This document shows, piece by piece, positions 41,626 through 50,795 of a DNA stretch of 64,000 nucleotides (its first letter is position 1; the number at the start of each line of letters is the position of its first letter). The notes beneath the pieces are model-generated. The model was not told the origin of the DNA, searched no databases, and worked only from the letters and a program-made list of their open reading frames with translations. This DNA is from Paludibacterium yongneupense DSM 18731 (GTDB lineage Bacteria; Pseudomonadota; Gammaproteobacteria; Burkholderiales; Chromobacteriaceae), in the NCBI RefSeq assembly GCF_000422925.1, contig NZ_AUGZ01000028.1, positions 1 through 64,000 of the forward strand, in the 5' to 3' direction. The position numbers and the translations under genes are program-made.

Positions 41626-42203
41626 GTTCGCCCGGGACGGGCGCCCGCCTCGCGCGGCAGTTGCGTAGACTGGCCCGCTGGCCGTTGTTGCTGCTGGTGG
41701 CTGCGGTCATCCTGTTCGAGGAGCTGGCATGGGACGAACTGGCACGCCTGCTGGGCCGACTGGCGGCTTTGCCCTTCGTCGCGCGCCTCGAGGCACGCAT
41801 TGCTCGCCTGTCGGCGCCGTGGGCGATGACATTGTTTTTTGCCCCCTACCTGACGCTGCTGCCGTTGAAGATCCTGGCCGTCTATCTGGTTGCCGAAGGG
41901 CAGGGGGGCAAGGCGCTGCTGCTGATTTTGATCGCCAAGATCGGAGGGACGGCACTGGTGGCGCGTCTGTTCGTCCTGACACAAGCGACGCTGATGACCG
42001 TGCCCTGGTTCGAGCGCGTGTTCTTGCGCTATCAGCGGCTTAAGCAACAGATCGTGTCGGCCCTGACCGAGAGTCAGTTGTGGCGGCTGATTCTTGCCGT
42101 ACGACGCATGCGCGCCCCGTGGCGGGAGGCGCTGGCCCGAAGCTGGTGCCGGGGGCGCAAGATCGTGCGACGCTGGCGCACCCCTCGCGACCGCAGACTT
42201 TAG
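41622..42203 (+). CDS. Small membrane protein of unknown function, downstream of pheA
   Basis: 193 residues, GTG start overlapping pheA stop. Two hydrophobic segments are visible, WPLLLLVAAVILFEELAW (residues about 20-37) and WAMTLFFAPYLTLLPLKILA (about 67-86), with further hydrophobic stretch around 98-125; the C-terminus is strongly basic (RRMRAPWREALARSW). Resembles uncharacterised membrane proteins found after pheA or tyrA in some betaproteobacteria, but no characterised family was recognised. Ends eight bases before the DAHP-synthase-like gene. Confidence 0.75.
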   Translation: MSSPGTGARLARQLRRLARWPLLLLVAAVILFEELAWDELARLLGRLAALPFVARLEARIARLSAPWAMTLFFAPYLTLLPLKILAVYLVAEGQGGKALLLILIAKIGGTALVARLFVLTQATLMTVPWFERVFLRYQRLKQQIVSALTESQLWRLILAVRRMRAPWREALARSWCRGRKIVRRWRTPRDRRL

Positions 42204-42211
42204 GATATCCC

Positions 42212-43228
42212 ATGATCATTCTTATGGCTCGTCAGGCCGACGAGCAGCAAATCGAAGCCGTGGTCGCCCGCATCCGGGCCGCCGGACTGACCGAGCATGT
42301 CTCGCGTGGCAGCGAGCGTATTCTTATCGGCGCCATCGGCGATGAGCGCACGATATCCCCGGAACACTTCGAACAACTGCCTGGCGTCGAGCGCGCGATG
42401 CGCGTGCTGAAAGAGTACCGGATGATCGCACAGGCGGCCAAGCCGGACAGCGTGCAGGTCCGGATCCGGGATCAGGCTTTCGGCGGTGCCGCCTTGCCGC
42501 TGATTGCGGGTCCGGGAACGGTGGAGAGCAGCGACCAGATGGCGCAGATTTCCAGCTTCGCGCGCGGGGCAGGGTGCCGTCTGCTGCATGGCGGCGCTTT
42601 CGCTCCCAATGTCAGTCCCTACCGTTTTCAGGGCATGGGAGCGGCCAGCCTCGAGATCGTGCGCGATGCGGCGCGCACGCAGGGCATGTCATCGATTGCC
42701 GAGCTGATCGACAGCCGGCATCTGGACAGCTTTCTCGAACTTGACATCGATGCCTTCGATATCGGGGGGGCTGCGCTGTCCAACCCGGAGTTGCTGAAAG
42801 AAGTCGGACGACTCAACAGGCCGGTCGTGCTGCGCCGTCCGCCAACCGGCACGCTGAGCGAATGGTTGCTGGCCGCCGAACGGATCGCGGCAGGCGGCAA
42901 CCACCGAATCGTTTTTTGCGAGAGTGGCGTCAGGAGCCCGGGCGATGCGAGACTGACGCTGGATCTTGGAGCGATCGGAGCCTTGAAGCAGGAGTCCTAC
43001 CTGCCCGTCATCGTCGATCCGACCCGAGCGGCGCTCAAACCGACGCAGCTGAGCGCGCTGTCATGTGCCGCCATCGCGGCAGGAGCGGATGGTCTGGTGC
43101 TCCGCACGCACCCCGACCCGCACGAGGCGCTCATCGATGCGGAGCAGTCGCTGTCTCCCTCGGCGCTGCAGGCGCTGGTCTCGCAATTGCAAGAGCTGGC
43201 GCCGGTCGTCGGGCGCGCGCTAGTGTAG
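42212..43228 (+). CDS. DAHP-synthase-like protein lacking catalytic residues (probable pseudoenzyme)
   Basis: 338 residues from ATG at 42212. The N-terminal ferredoxin-like domain (residues 1-75: SRGSERILIGAIGDERTIS, ERAMRVLKEYRM) is the phenylalanine/tyrosine-sensing domain of type I-beta DAHP synthases such as Thermotoga maritima's. The barrel follows (AGPGTVESSDQM, HGGAFAPNVSPYRFQGMG, LLKEVGRLNRPVVLRRP). Where active enzymes have AGPCSVE, RGGAFKPRTSPY, QIGARN, LLKRG, CERG, VDPSH and EVHPEP, this has AGPGTVE, HGGAFAPNVSPY, DIGGAA, VLRRP, CESG, VDPTR and RTHPDP. The metal-ligand Cys, His and Glu and several PEP/E4P contacts are gone. Likely non-catalytic. Confidence 0.85.
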   Translation: MIILMARQADEQQIEAVVARIRAAGLTEHVSRGSERILIGAIGDERTISPEHFEQLPGVERAMRVLKEYRMIAQAAKPDSVQVRIRDQAFGGAALPLIAGPGTVESSDQMAQISSFARGAGCRLLHGGAFAPNVSPYRFQGMGAASLEIVRDAARTQGMSSIAELIDSRHLDSFLELDIDAFDIGGAALSNPELLKEVGRLNRPVVLRRPPTGTLSEWLLAAERIAAGGNHRIVFCESGVRSPGDARLTLDLGAIGALKQESYLPVIVDPTRAALKPTQLSALSCAAIAAGADGLVLRTHPDPHEALIDAEQSLSPSALQALVSQLQELAPVVGRALV

Positions 43229-43327
43229 ATTCTGCCCGGCCGCTTGCGCTGGGCTTTGCGCAGATGCCGGGCGCCTCTGTTTCTTCTGCGGCGTCAGCCG
43301 GCCGGGCCCGGACAGTGGGCGCCCCCT

Positions 43328-44359
43328 TCAAGGCCTACCCCACGGCCTCGACGGCATCTGTACGCCCGAGGCCCCGGGGGCTGTTGCGCGCCCGGGGCCT
43401 CGCAGCAAGGCGTGCACACTGGCCGCTGACAGTTCGGGATGATTGTTCGCTTGTGTGGTCAGCGTGAGCGCCGCGCAGGCGTTGCCGAACGCCACGCTAT
43501 CTGCGAATGGAAGGTCGTGCAGGTAGCCGTAGGCCAGACCGGCCATCAAGGCATCGCCGGCACCCGTAACGTCGATCACATCGACCGGCAGCGGCGCCAT
43601 CCAGCCAGACTGCCTGCCATCGCTGTAATACAGCCCATGTGCGCCCAGACTCAGTATCACGTGCCGCACCCCGGCGCGATGAAACCAGTTGGCGACGGCC
43701 GGAGCCTCTTCGCGCGAGTTGAACGGCAACCCCGACAGAAGGCTGGCTTCGCGGCGATTCGGTTTCAGGGTATGCACCTGTCTCAGCCAGGGGCGAATGC
43801 GGTCCGCGACCGAGTCATTGACCGTATCAAAAAAGAGCGGACAATCGCCGTGGCAGGCAAACAGCCAGGCCAGCGCGTCTTCGCTGAGGTCCGTGTTCGC
43901 TACGATCAGAGCAGCGTTACCGAAGAGTTCGCTCTTGGTGGCCAGCCAATCGGGGGTCAGCCGTTCGACGATGCCCGGATCCCCCATCATGAAGAACATC
44001 TCTCCAGCGTGATCGTTCAGTATCAGACAGGTCGCGGTCGTTGCATCGGATACCACCAGGCAATGCGATAGATCGACGCCGGCCAGCTGTGTGGCCGCCA
44101 TCAGTTCGCGTCCCTGCTCATCGTCGCCGAAAACGCTGATCAAGTGGCAGATGCAACCCAGCAGCGCCAGATTCTCGGCACTGTTGCGTGCAACACCCCC
44201 CCGTTTATAGCGCACGCAGCCACGGGTGCTTCCGTTCGGGCGCATGGGTCCGGCGGTGTGTTGTGTGCAGGCAATGTCGACATGTGAGTCGCCGATCACC
44301 AGAACATGAGGAGTGGACCCGAAAGCGGCGGGCTCAGGCAGCGGCTTTTTCATTCTCAT
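43328..44359 (-). CDS. psuK: Pseudouridine kinase (PfkB family, PsuK-like)
   Basis: 343 residues. GGVARNSAENLALLGC, VHTLKPNRREASLLSGLPF and SGWMAPLPVDVIDVTGAGDA (with the GAGD catalytic base and anion hole) align closely with E. coli PsuK, which phosphorylates pseudouridine. psuG (the glycosidase) is not adjacent. The last 25 residues are an extra Pro/Gly/Arg-rich tail in a strongly palindromic sequence, so the tail may be an accident of the terminator region. Diverges from a nucleoside-binding-protein gene. Confidence 0.85.
   Translation of the reverse strand: MRMKKPLPEPAAFGSTPHVLVIGDSHVDIACTQHTAGPMRPNGSTRGCVRYKRGGVARNSAENLALLGCICHLISVFGDDEQGRELMAATQLAGVDLSHCLVVSDATTATCLILNDHAGEMFFMMGDPGIVERLTPDWLATKSELFGNAALIVANTDLSEDALAWLFACHGDCPLFFDTVNDSVADRIRPWLRQVHTLKPNRREASLLSGLPFNSREEAPAVANWFHRAGVRHVILSLGAHGLYYSDGRQSGWMAPLPVDVIDVTGAGDALMAGLAYGYLHDLPFADSVAFGNACAALTLTTQANNHPELSAASVHALLRGPGRATAPGASGVQMPSRPWGRP
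43367..43402. repeat. Inverted repeat in the 3' end of psuK
   Basis: CGAGGCCCCGGG (43367-43378) and CCCGGGGCCTCG (43391-43402) form a perfect 12-base stem with a 12-base loop. No T-run. It lies between the converging DAHP-like and psuK genes and may end or stabilise one of their transcripts. Confidence 0.55.
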
Positions 44360-44531
44360 GGACAGTCTTATTTGATGGTTATCGTTTAAAGTAATATTCG
44401 ATTTTGTCGTCAGTCAAGCCGACGCTGCCGCCCGGCAATACCCGTTCCGCGTAGCCTCGGCGCAGCTTGCCGCGAGCGCTAGCATGGTCGGCGTTGAACG
44501 GGCTACGTTCATTTCACACACAAGGGACATG

Positions 44532-45545
44532 ATGACGACACGAATGGAGAGCAAGTCGATGGGCGTCGCCGCCCTTTGCATGGCGCTGATGGTGGCGCCG
44601 GTCCAGGGCGCATCCTTCTTGCCCGGCTTGATTACGATGGGAAACAAACATGACAAAGGTTTCTACGAGATGGCGTACATCGGCGCCGAGCGCTTCAAGA
44701 AAGAATTCGGAACACCGTATCTCGAGATCCAGGTGGTCAACACGGCGCAGTATGGTCAGACCCTGCGCGCCATGGCACGCCGTGGTGCCAATCCCGTCCT
44801 GGCGATGGCTCCCGCCATGGCGCCGGCGGTTGCGAATGTCGCGCGCGAGTTCCCAAAAGTGCAGTTCATCCTGATCGATGCGAATGACGCTTCCGGGCCG
44901 AATGTGTCGAGTCTCCGTTTTCGCGAACAGGAAGGCTCATTCCTGGTGGGGATGGCCGCCGCCATGAAAAGTCGCACCCATGTCATCGGTTTTATCGGCG
45001 GAATGGAACTGCCGCAAATCCGGGCCTTCGGCTGTGGCTATGTGCAAGGCGCGCGCTATATCGACCCCAAGGTCAGGGTGGCTCAGAACATGGCAGGCGC
45101 CACGGAGAAGGCCTTTTTCGACCCGGTGCGCGGCGCCGAGCTGGCACGCAGTCAGTTCGCCCGGGGAGTCGACGTGGTATTTTCCGCTGCCAGCATGACG
45201 TCATTGGGCGTGCTGCAGCAGGCCAAGCAGTCCGGAAAACTGGCCATCGGCGTCGACAGCAACCAGAACGGCCTCTATCCGGGCACGATGCTGACGTCGA
45301 TGGTCAAGCGCATGGACAACGCGGTCTACGGCGCCTTGCTGGCAATGAAAGACGGCAGCTGGAAGCCGGGAGTCAAGTCCCTGGGCTTGAAAGAGGGCGC
45401 CGTAGACTGGGCGATGGACGAACATAACCGCGCCTTGATAACGCCGGGGATGGAGCAGCGTATCAAGCAGGCGCGCGCGGACATCATCGCGGGCAAAATC
45501 AGGGTGACGGATTTTCGCACCGACAACAGCTGCCCCGTGAAGTAA
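44532..45545 (+). CDS. BMP-family (PnrA/Med-type) nucleoside-binding protein
   Basis: 337 residues from ATG at 44532. Signal sequence residues about 8-27 end near MVAPVQGA. ITMGNKHDKGFYEMAYIGAE, SSLRFREQEGSFLVGMAAAM and GGMELPQIRAFGCGYVQGAR are BMP-family (basic membrane protein, PnrA) signatures, which bind purine or other nucleosides. No lipobox Cys. No permease or ATPase adjacent. It diverges from psuK, so it may collect pseudouridine or another nucleoside. Ligand inferred. Confidence 0.88.
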   Translation: MTTRMESKSMGVAALCMALMVAPVQGASFLPGLITMGNKHDKGFYEMAYIGAERFKKEFGTPYLEIQVVNTAQYGQTLRAMARRGANPVLAMAPAMAPAVANVAREFPKVQFILIDANDASGPNVSSLRFREQEGSFLVGMAAAMKSRTHVIGFIGGMELPQIRAFGCGYVQGARYIDPKVRVAQNMAGATEKAFFDPVRGAELARSQFARGVDVVFSAASMTSLGVLQQAKQSGKLAIGVDSNQNGLYPGTMLTSMVKRMDNAVYGALLAMKDGSWKPGVKSLGLKEGAVDWAMDEHNRALITPGMEQRIKQARADIIAGKIRVTDFRTDNSCPVK

Positions 45546-45619
45546 GTTTGCGCGCCAGGAAGCCAGCTATCCGCTGCCGGGCGAACCATGCCGGACGCTA
45601 CCGGCATCGGCGCTGGAAG

Positions 45620-46513
45620 TCATGGCGCGAAGTAACCGGATTGCCGCATATCGTCCAGAAGGGAGGGCTGAACGGGAGCCCAGCCCAGCCATTCCCGCGT
45701 CCTGTGCGCGGATGCCGCCGCCTCCATTTCGGCAAACGCCGTGAACCATGTGAAGTGCGCCTGGGCCTCGTCTTGGGATCTGCCCTCAACGGGCAGCTGC
45801 AACTGGCGGCCGATTTCGGTGGCAATATCACGAAATGGTATCCGTTCTTCCGCTACGGCATGGTAACGCACGCCCTTCGCTGCCCGCTCGAGGGCCAGCC
45901 GAAAGACCGCAGCGGCATCCAGCCGGTGCACCGCGGCCCAGGGATTCAGTCCCTCGCCGATATAGGCCGAAACGCCGTGCCGGCGCGCGATGTCGATCAA
46001 GACAGGCACAAAACCATGGTCGCCGGCGCCGTGCACGGAAGGGGGCAACCGAACCACGGATGCGTGAATGCCGCGCTCGACAAGCGCATCGGCAGCCGCC
46101 TCGGACGCACGGGGAAAGGCGGCTGAAATCCGGGGCGCAGGGTCGTCCTCGCGTACCGCGCGCCCCTTGACGATAAGGCCCGTCCCGGCAGCAATGACGA
46201 TGGGGCGCTCGGATGCGGCGAGTTCCTCACCCATGGCCTCGATTGCACGCCGGTCGAGCATGCAGTTCTCTGCAAAATGCGAAAAATCGTGATTGAAGCC
46301 GGTATGGACCACCCCCTCGGCCCATGCCACCGCTTTACGCAGACCCGCCGTATCTTCCAGGCTGCCGCGATGCACCTTGGCGCCTGCCTGTTCGAGCGCC
46401 GCAACCCCCTTGTCCGAGCGCACCAGCCCCAGCACCTCATGCCCCGCACCGAGTAACTCCGCTACGACGGCAGAACCAATGAATCCGGTCGCTCCGGTAA
46501 CAAAAACGCGCAT
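45620..46513 (-). CDS. NAD-dependent epimerase/dehydratase (extended/atypical SDR)
   Basis: 297 residues. GATGFIGSAVVAELLGAGHE (residues 6-25) is the NAD(P)-binding TGxxGxxG motif. LNPWAAVHRLDAAAVFRLAL and the atypical WAPVQPSLLDDM end are as in nucleoside-diphosphate-sugar epimerase-type oxidoreductases. The usual YxxxK is not obvious, so the reaction is uncertain. It diverges from an AraC gene 122 bases away. Confidence 0.85.
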   Translation of the reverse strand: MRVFVTGATGFIGSAVVAELLGAGHEVLGLVRSDKGVAALEQAGAKVHRGSLEDTAGLRKAVAWAEGVVHTGFNHDFSHFAENCMLDRRAIEAMGEELAASERPIVIAAGTGLIVKGRAVREDDPAPRISAAFPRASEAAADALVERGIHASVVRLPPSVHGAGDHGFVPVLIDIARRHGVSAYIGEGLNPWAAVHRLDAAAVFRLALERAAKGVRYHAVAEERIPFRDIATEIGRQLQLPVEGRSQDEAQAHFTWFTAFAEMEAAASAHRTREWLGWAPVQPSLLDDMRQSGYFAP

Positions 46514-46635
46514 GATCGTTTCCTCTTCGTTGGGCCGATACCGATTTCATCAGCCATTCGACGATCCTACGGCCTTGTGCCGAGACGGTCCATGCGATAA
46601 AGTCTCTATTACATTCGCAATCGTCCTGAATCGAC

Positions 46636-47556
46636 ATGGATCCACTGTCTAACGCGCTTGCCTTGCTCAAGCCACGCCACTATCTGGCCGGCGGCATGGA
46701 TCTGGGCGCAAACGTTTCCTTGCACTTTGGACGGCATGAAGGCATCAAGTGCTATTCGGTTGTTTACGGCGATTGCTGGATCTCGCTCGACGATGATTCA
46801 CCCGCGGTTCACCTCATGGCCGGCGACAGTTTTCTGCTGCTGCATGGCCGGGCGTTTTGCCTGTCGACGGATCTCGACACCCCTCCCGTCGATGCGATTC
46901 CCTTTTTGAGCACCATCCGCCGGGAAAACGGCGTGGCGCGCATCGGCGGCGGGGGGCGCTGCAGCATTGTCGGCGGCTTCTTTACCTTCGAGGGCAGCGA
47001 CGCAAGGAGTCTCTTCACACAATTTCCGCCCATCGTGGCATTGCAGTCCGATGCGGACAAGAACGCAATGCGCGCATCGATAGAGAGCATGCGGGAAGAA
47101 CTGAAGGCACAGCAACCGGGAGTCGATCTGGTCGTGCAAAACCTGGCATATCTGATGCTGATCCAGGCACTCAGACGACATCTCAGCGACCAGCGCCCGC
47201 CTTGCGCGGGTTGGCTGTTCGCGTTGAGCGATCCCGTCATGAAACACGCCATCAGCGCAATGCATCAGTTGCCGGACCAGGCCTGGACTGTCGAAAAACT
47301 GGCCCGGCATGTCGGCATGTCGCGCTCGGTCTTCGCGCAGCGGTTCAAGGAACGTGTAGGCACATCCCCCATCGAATACTTGACCGAATGGCGCATGCGG
47401 CTGGCCGAGGACCGTCTGAAAAATACGCACGACTCTCTCGGCGAAATTGCACTCTCGCTGGGTTACGAGTCGGAAAGCGCCTTCAGCACGGCCTTCAAAC
47501 GCGTGATGGGCAGCTCCCCGCGCAAGCATGGCAGAAAACGCGCGGAACCGTCATGA
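46636..47556 (+). CDS. AraC-family transcriptional regulator (cupin type)
   Basis: 306 residues. The N-terminal cupin sensor (residues 1-190; GIKCYSVVYGDCWISLDD) is the type found in AraC regulators next to short-chain oxidoreductases. Two helix-turn-helices at the end: WTVEKLARHVGMSRSVFAQR and SLGEIALSLGYESESAFSTA. Likely activates the divergent SDR gene. Intact. Confidence 0.93.
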   Translation: MDPLSNALALLKPRHYLAGGMDLGANVSLHFGRHEGIKCYSVVYGDCWISLDDDSPAVHLMAGDSFLLLHGRAFCLSTDLDTPPVDAIPFLSTIRRENGVARIGGGGRCSIVGGFFTFEGSDARSLFTQFPPIVALQSDADKNAMRASIESMREELKAQQPGVDLVVQNLAYLMLIQALRRHLSDQRPPCAGWLFALSDPVMKHAISAMHQLPDQAWTVEKLARHVGMSRSVFAQRFKERVGTSPIEYLTEWRMRLAEDRLKNTHDSLGEIALSLGYESESAFSTAFKRVMGSSPRKHGRKRAEPS

Positions 47557-47973
47557 CTCCGCCGAAATAGAGCCCACCGGACTCGGCTTCCTGCCGATCA
47601 CGAACAGTCTCGGCGACCCAGCGGGCCGACGTCTTCGATCACGGGCAACGAAGCCGCGCCGATACCGTGTTAGCCCCTCAAACGTGTGCCGACAGTCGAT
47701 CACAAAGCGAACGGCGCCCGGCGATCGCCAATTGGCCACCCGATGGCAAGATCGCGGCTCATGCCCGCATTCTCATGCTTGCTTGCCGATGGTCAATCGG
47801 GACCATCCGTGAGCCAACTCTGGGCGGCGGCAAGATGAACCCGCCACGTCGGTCGCGGGTTTTTTCATGCAGGGAAGCTTGCAAAGCCTTGCCGTCATTT
47901 GGTTACACCCGCATGACCGTCTATAACGCAATATCGTTTCCGCAATGCCATTTATCTATTTGACGGATAACTT
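47557..47973. other. 417-base intergenic region before the second chemoreceptor
   Basis: No gene supported. A Rho-independent terminator lies at 47838-47865, well past the AraC stop, so the AraC transcript may have a long 3' end. The section after the terminator (47870-47973) probably holds the chemoreceptor promoter; no clear sigma-28 site was found. Confidence 0.45.
47838..47865 (+). terminator. Rho-independent terminator
   Basis: AACCCGC (47838-47844), ten-base loop, GCGGGTT (47855-47861), T-run to 47865. It lies 280 bases after the AraC stop. Confidence 0.8.
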
Positions 47974-50157
47974 ATGCCCAGATCAATTCGAAAACCATGG
48001 AAAGTGTTTCTCTACGTCCGTCTGCTCTGGGTGTGCGCAGGGTTTATCCTGCTGTCTGCGGCCTGTTTCTGGTGGCTTCAGCAGTCAGAAGGGCAGCGCG
48101 AAGAGGCCGCCAGGCGGCAGATCGTCGAGCAGGAGGCGCTGCCGGCCTTGACGGCCAAGCAGAAGACCTTGCATGACCTGTTCGACACGATGTACGAGAA
48201 CACGCGCACCATCAGTCTGCTGCCGAGCGTCAGGGCGATTCAGGGCGGCAATCGCGCGGACGAAAAAGAAGACATCGTCGCCAATCACCGTTTTTCCGCC
48301 GATGCATTCAATACGGTGCAGCAGATTTTCAATAATATCGCCGCACGAGCCAATGTGTCCGAAGTGTATGCCGTGATGGAAGGACTGGACTTCAAAAAAG
48401 GGCAGGTGCCCTTCTTCATGTTCGATACCGTGCGTCTGGAACCGTTGGTAAACAAGCCGAAAGAAGAAGAGAAGATCAAGAACCCGGACCATCCGGAAGA
48501 ACTGGAAGACGAAGAGTATACCTATTTCCCCAAGCAGATCGCAGCCATAAAGGCGGCGCACCCGGTGTTCGATTTCAAGTCGCTGGATGATATCCCGGCG
48601 GCCACATCCCCCCTGATGCGCACCTGCGACAATACCCAGTATTACTCGATCAAAGAGTGCAATGTCTACGACGCATCCGGCTTTTTGTACTCAGTGCCGA
48701 TCTACGACCTCGGCCACAAAATGCGGGGGGTGATTTCATCCATCGTTCGCGCCAATGTTTTCGAAGCCGCGATGCTGGACGTTCCGTTTCTGGTACTGAC
48801 CGGCAAGGATAGGGAAGAAGCGCAAAAAGCCGGCTTCAGCATGCCGCCGCAACCGGGTAATTTCGCCTTGGCCAACGCCGAGCGCGGCATCCGGATTTTC
48901 GATCGTCGCAATACCGCCCTGCCGCGCATCCTGGCCAATCCCGATCTCGCTCAACGCCTCGGCGGCGTGCTGCTGAGCCGGCCCTTGCCCATTCATAGCG
49001 ACACAGCCTGGACCGTATACTACTACCTCTCTCCGGCCGTGCTGACCGAGCGGCTGGCGCCCCTGCATGCGAGCTATCGCAGCCGTTTGCTGAATGCCGC
49101 ATTGCTCATGGGGCTGCTGCTCGTCTTTGCCCTGTTCGTGGTCTACCGCCAGTACCTGGGATTTAAAGAAGTCTACGATTTGCGTCTCATCGAAAAGACC
49201 ATCACCCGCGTGGCCGACACCCACGACTTGACATGCCGTGTCGATGGGCTGTGCAGCAAAAAGGCCGAGCATACCGCCATGGCGCTGAACCGACTCCTGG
49301 GGACCTTGCAGAGCAGCATGCTGGAGGTCGACGACAGGCTGGGGCGCACGGTCGCGGCAAGCCAGAGCATGGGCGCGGCATCGGTGCGGCTGACCCGCTT
49401 CGCCGAAGCGGGAGAAGAAGCCTCCCAGCATATCGAGCAGGAACTCGGCCAGTTGAACCTCGCCATGCAGCAGATTTCGCAAAACAGCGGGCAGGCACGG
49501 GAACTGAGCGCGGGTTCGGTCGATGTCGCCAAGCGCAACAATGCGGTCATCCACGTCGCGCTGGCAGACATCCGTTCCGTTTCGGCTGCGGTCGAAAAAA
49601 CGGGAGACTGCCTCAAGCAATTGCAGAACTCCAGTCAGGAAATCACCAAGATTGTCAGCGTCATCGAATCTCTGGCCGCGCAGACCAACCTACTCGCGCT
49701 GAATGCCGCAATCGAGGCGGCACGCGCGGGCGAGGCCGGACGCGGTTTCGCTGTCGTGGCCGATGAAGTTCGCAAACTGGCGGACAGCACCAGCCGTTCG
49801 ACCGGCGAAATCGATTCCATCGTAAAATCCATCCACTCGCAAGTCCAGGTCGCGGTGCATGATATGGAAGACGTCGAAGTGCGCGTCTTGTCCAGTGTAA
49901 GCAATATCGACTCCGCAGGCGACTCGGTCAAGGCGATCAGCGATCAGTCGGACCAGGTCATGGCACTGGTGGGGACGGTCAGTACGAGCGTCGGGGTCCA
50001 GCAGCAGAGCTGCGCCAAGGTGGCCGACAATGTCGGAGACATCGCACGCAACGCCTCGCACACACTTGAGGTGGTGCAGGCCAGTAATCAGGAGCTCGGC
50101 CGTCTGAACGAGCATGTCGAGGAAATGCACGCGATCGTCACGCGCTTCAAGCTCTAG
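47974..50157 (+). CDS. Methyl-accepting chemotaxis protein with large periplasmic domain
   Basis: 727 residues. TM1 ([20 protein letters not shown], residues about 15-34), a 340-residue periplasmic sensor, TM2 ([20 protein letters not shown], about 368-387), then a HAMP-like stretch and the signalling domain with [20 protein letters not shown]. The sensor matches no domain I can name with confidence; an Asp/Glu/Lys-rich segment near 160-185 is unusual. No CheR tether. Alone, with no che genes nearby. Confidence 0.92.
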   Translation: MPRSIRKPWKVFLYVRLLWVCAGFILLSAACFWWLQQSEGQREEAARRQIVEQEALPALTAKQKTLHDLFDTMYENTRTISLLPSVRAIQGGNRADEKEDIVANHRFSADAFNTVQQIFNNIAARANVSEVYAVMEGLDFKKGQVPFFMFDTVRLEPLVNKPKEEEKIKNPDHPEELEDEEYTYFPKQIAAIKAAHPVFDFKSLDDIPAATSPLMRTCDNTQYYSIKECNVYDASGFLYSVPIYDLGHKMRGVISSIVRANVFEAAMLDVPFLVLTGKDREEAQKAGFSMPPQPGNFALANAERGIRIFDRRNTALPRILANPDLAQRLGGVLLSRPLPIHSDTAWTVYYYLSPAVLTERLAPLHASYRSRLLNAALLMGLLLVFALFVVYRQYLGFKEVYDLRLIEKTITRVADTHDLTCRVDGLCSKKAEHTAMALNRLLGTLQSSMLEVDDRLGRTVAASQSMGAASVRLTRFAEAGEEASQHIEQELGQLNLAMQQISQNSGQARELSAGSVDVAKRNNAVIHVALADIRSVSAAVEKTGDCLKQLQNSSQEITKIVSVIESLAAQTNLLALNAAIEAARAGEAGRGFAVVADEVRKLADSTSRSTGEIDSIVKSIHSQVQVAVHDMEDVEVRVLSSVSNIDSAGDSVKAISDQSDQVMALVGTVSTSVGVQQQSCAKVADNVGDIARNASHTLEVVQASNQELGRLNEHVEEMHAIVTRFKL

Positions 50158-50207
50158 CGCAAGCCTGTGCCGGCAAGCCGTAGCCGGAGGGATGGCGTGC
50201 AGCGGGG

Positions 50208-50795
50208 TCAGAAGTAGCGCAGGATGGCCGGCACCATGACACGGGCAAGCTCGATGGCGGCCAGCGGCATCGCCAGCGTCCCGACGGCCAGCGCCAGCCA
50301 CCCGAGGTGGCCGTTACGCCGCAACAAGGCGGCGTAAACGCGATATAGCAGATAAACCAGAGCCGTCATCAGAGGCGGCAACATGATATAGAGCGCCAGG
50401 GCCTTGCCCCGGCCCAGCGCGGTCGTCGCGGCGATGCCCACATGCAGGCAGAGCACGGCCGCAAAATACCCGGCCAGTTCGGGCTCCGTGCCGACAAAGC
50501 GCACGCCATGGCGGTCGGCGCGCAGTGCGGAGATGCTCCACAGCATGGCGGCAGCCCCGCTGACGGCATAGGAGTAGAAGAAGGGCAGCCACACCGGCGT
50601 CAACGCTTCGTGCGGCAGCACGGCGCGCACGGTGACGGCGACCATGAAAAAGCCGGCGACGTAACAGGCCTGGGCGTTGCCGTCGCGGCTGGCCATCAGA
50701 CGCCACAAACCGTGCAACCAGGCCAGAGCCAGCCAGGCGGCAAACAGTCCCGACAGCGGAAACAGACTCACGCTCGATCCAGAATACGCAACCAC
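50208..50795 (-). CDS. Multi-pass membrane protein of unknown function
   Basis: 195 residues, GTG start, about five to six membrane spans (FAAWLALAWLHGLWRLM, FFMVAVTVRAVLPHEALTPV, AALLRRNGHLGWLALAVGTL). No family recognised. The start overlaps the end of the DUF484 gene by 28 bases, so it is in the dapF-DUF484 operon. A weaker start downstream is possible. Confidence 0.7.
   Translation of the reverse strand: MVAYSGSSVSLFPLSGLFAAWLALAWLHGLWRLMASRDGNAQACYVAGFFMVAVTVRAVLPHEALTPVWLPFFYSYAVSGAAAMLWSISALRADRHGVRFVGTEPELAGYFAAVLCLHVGIAATTALGRGKALALYIMLPPLMTALVYLLYRVYAALLRRNGHLGWLALAVGTLAMPLAAIELARVMVPAILRYF

Noticed and set aside
47557-47837. Small open frames in the gap after the AraC gene
   Set aside because: No RBS, no recognisable domain, composition like random GC-rich DNA.
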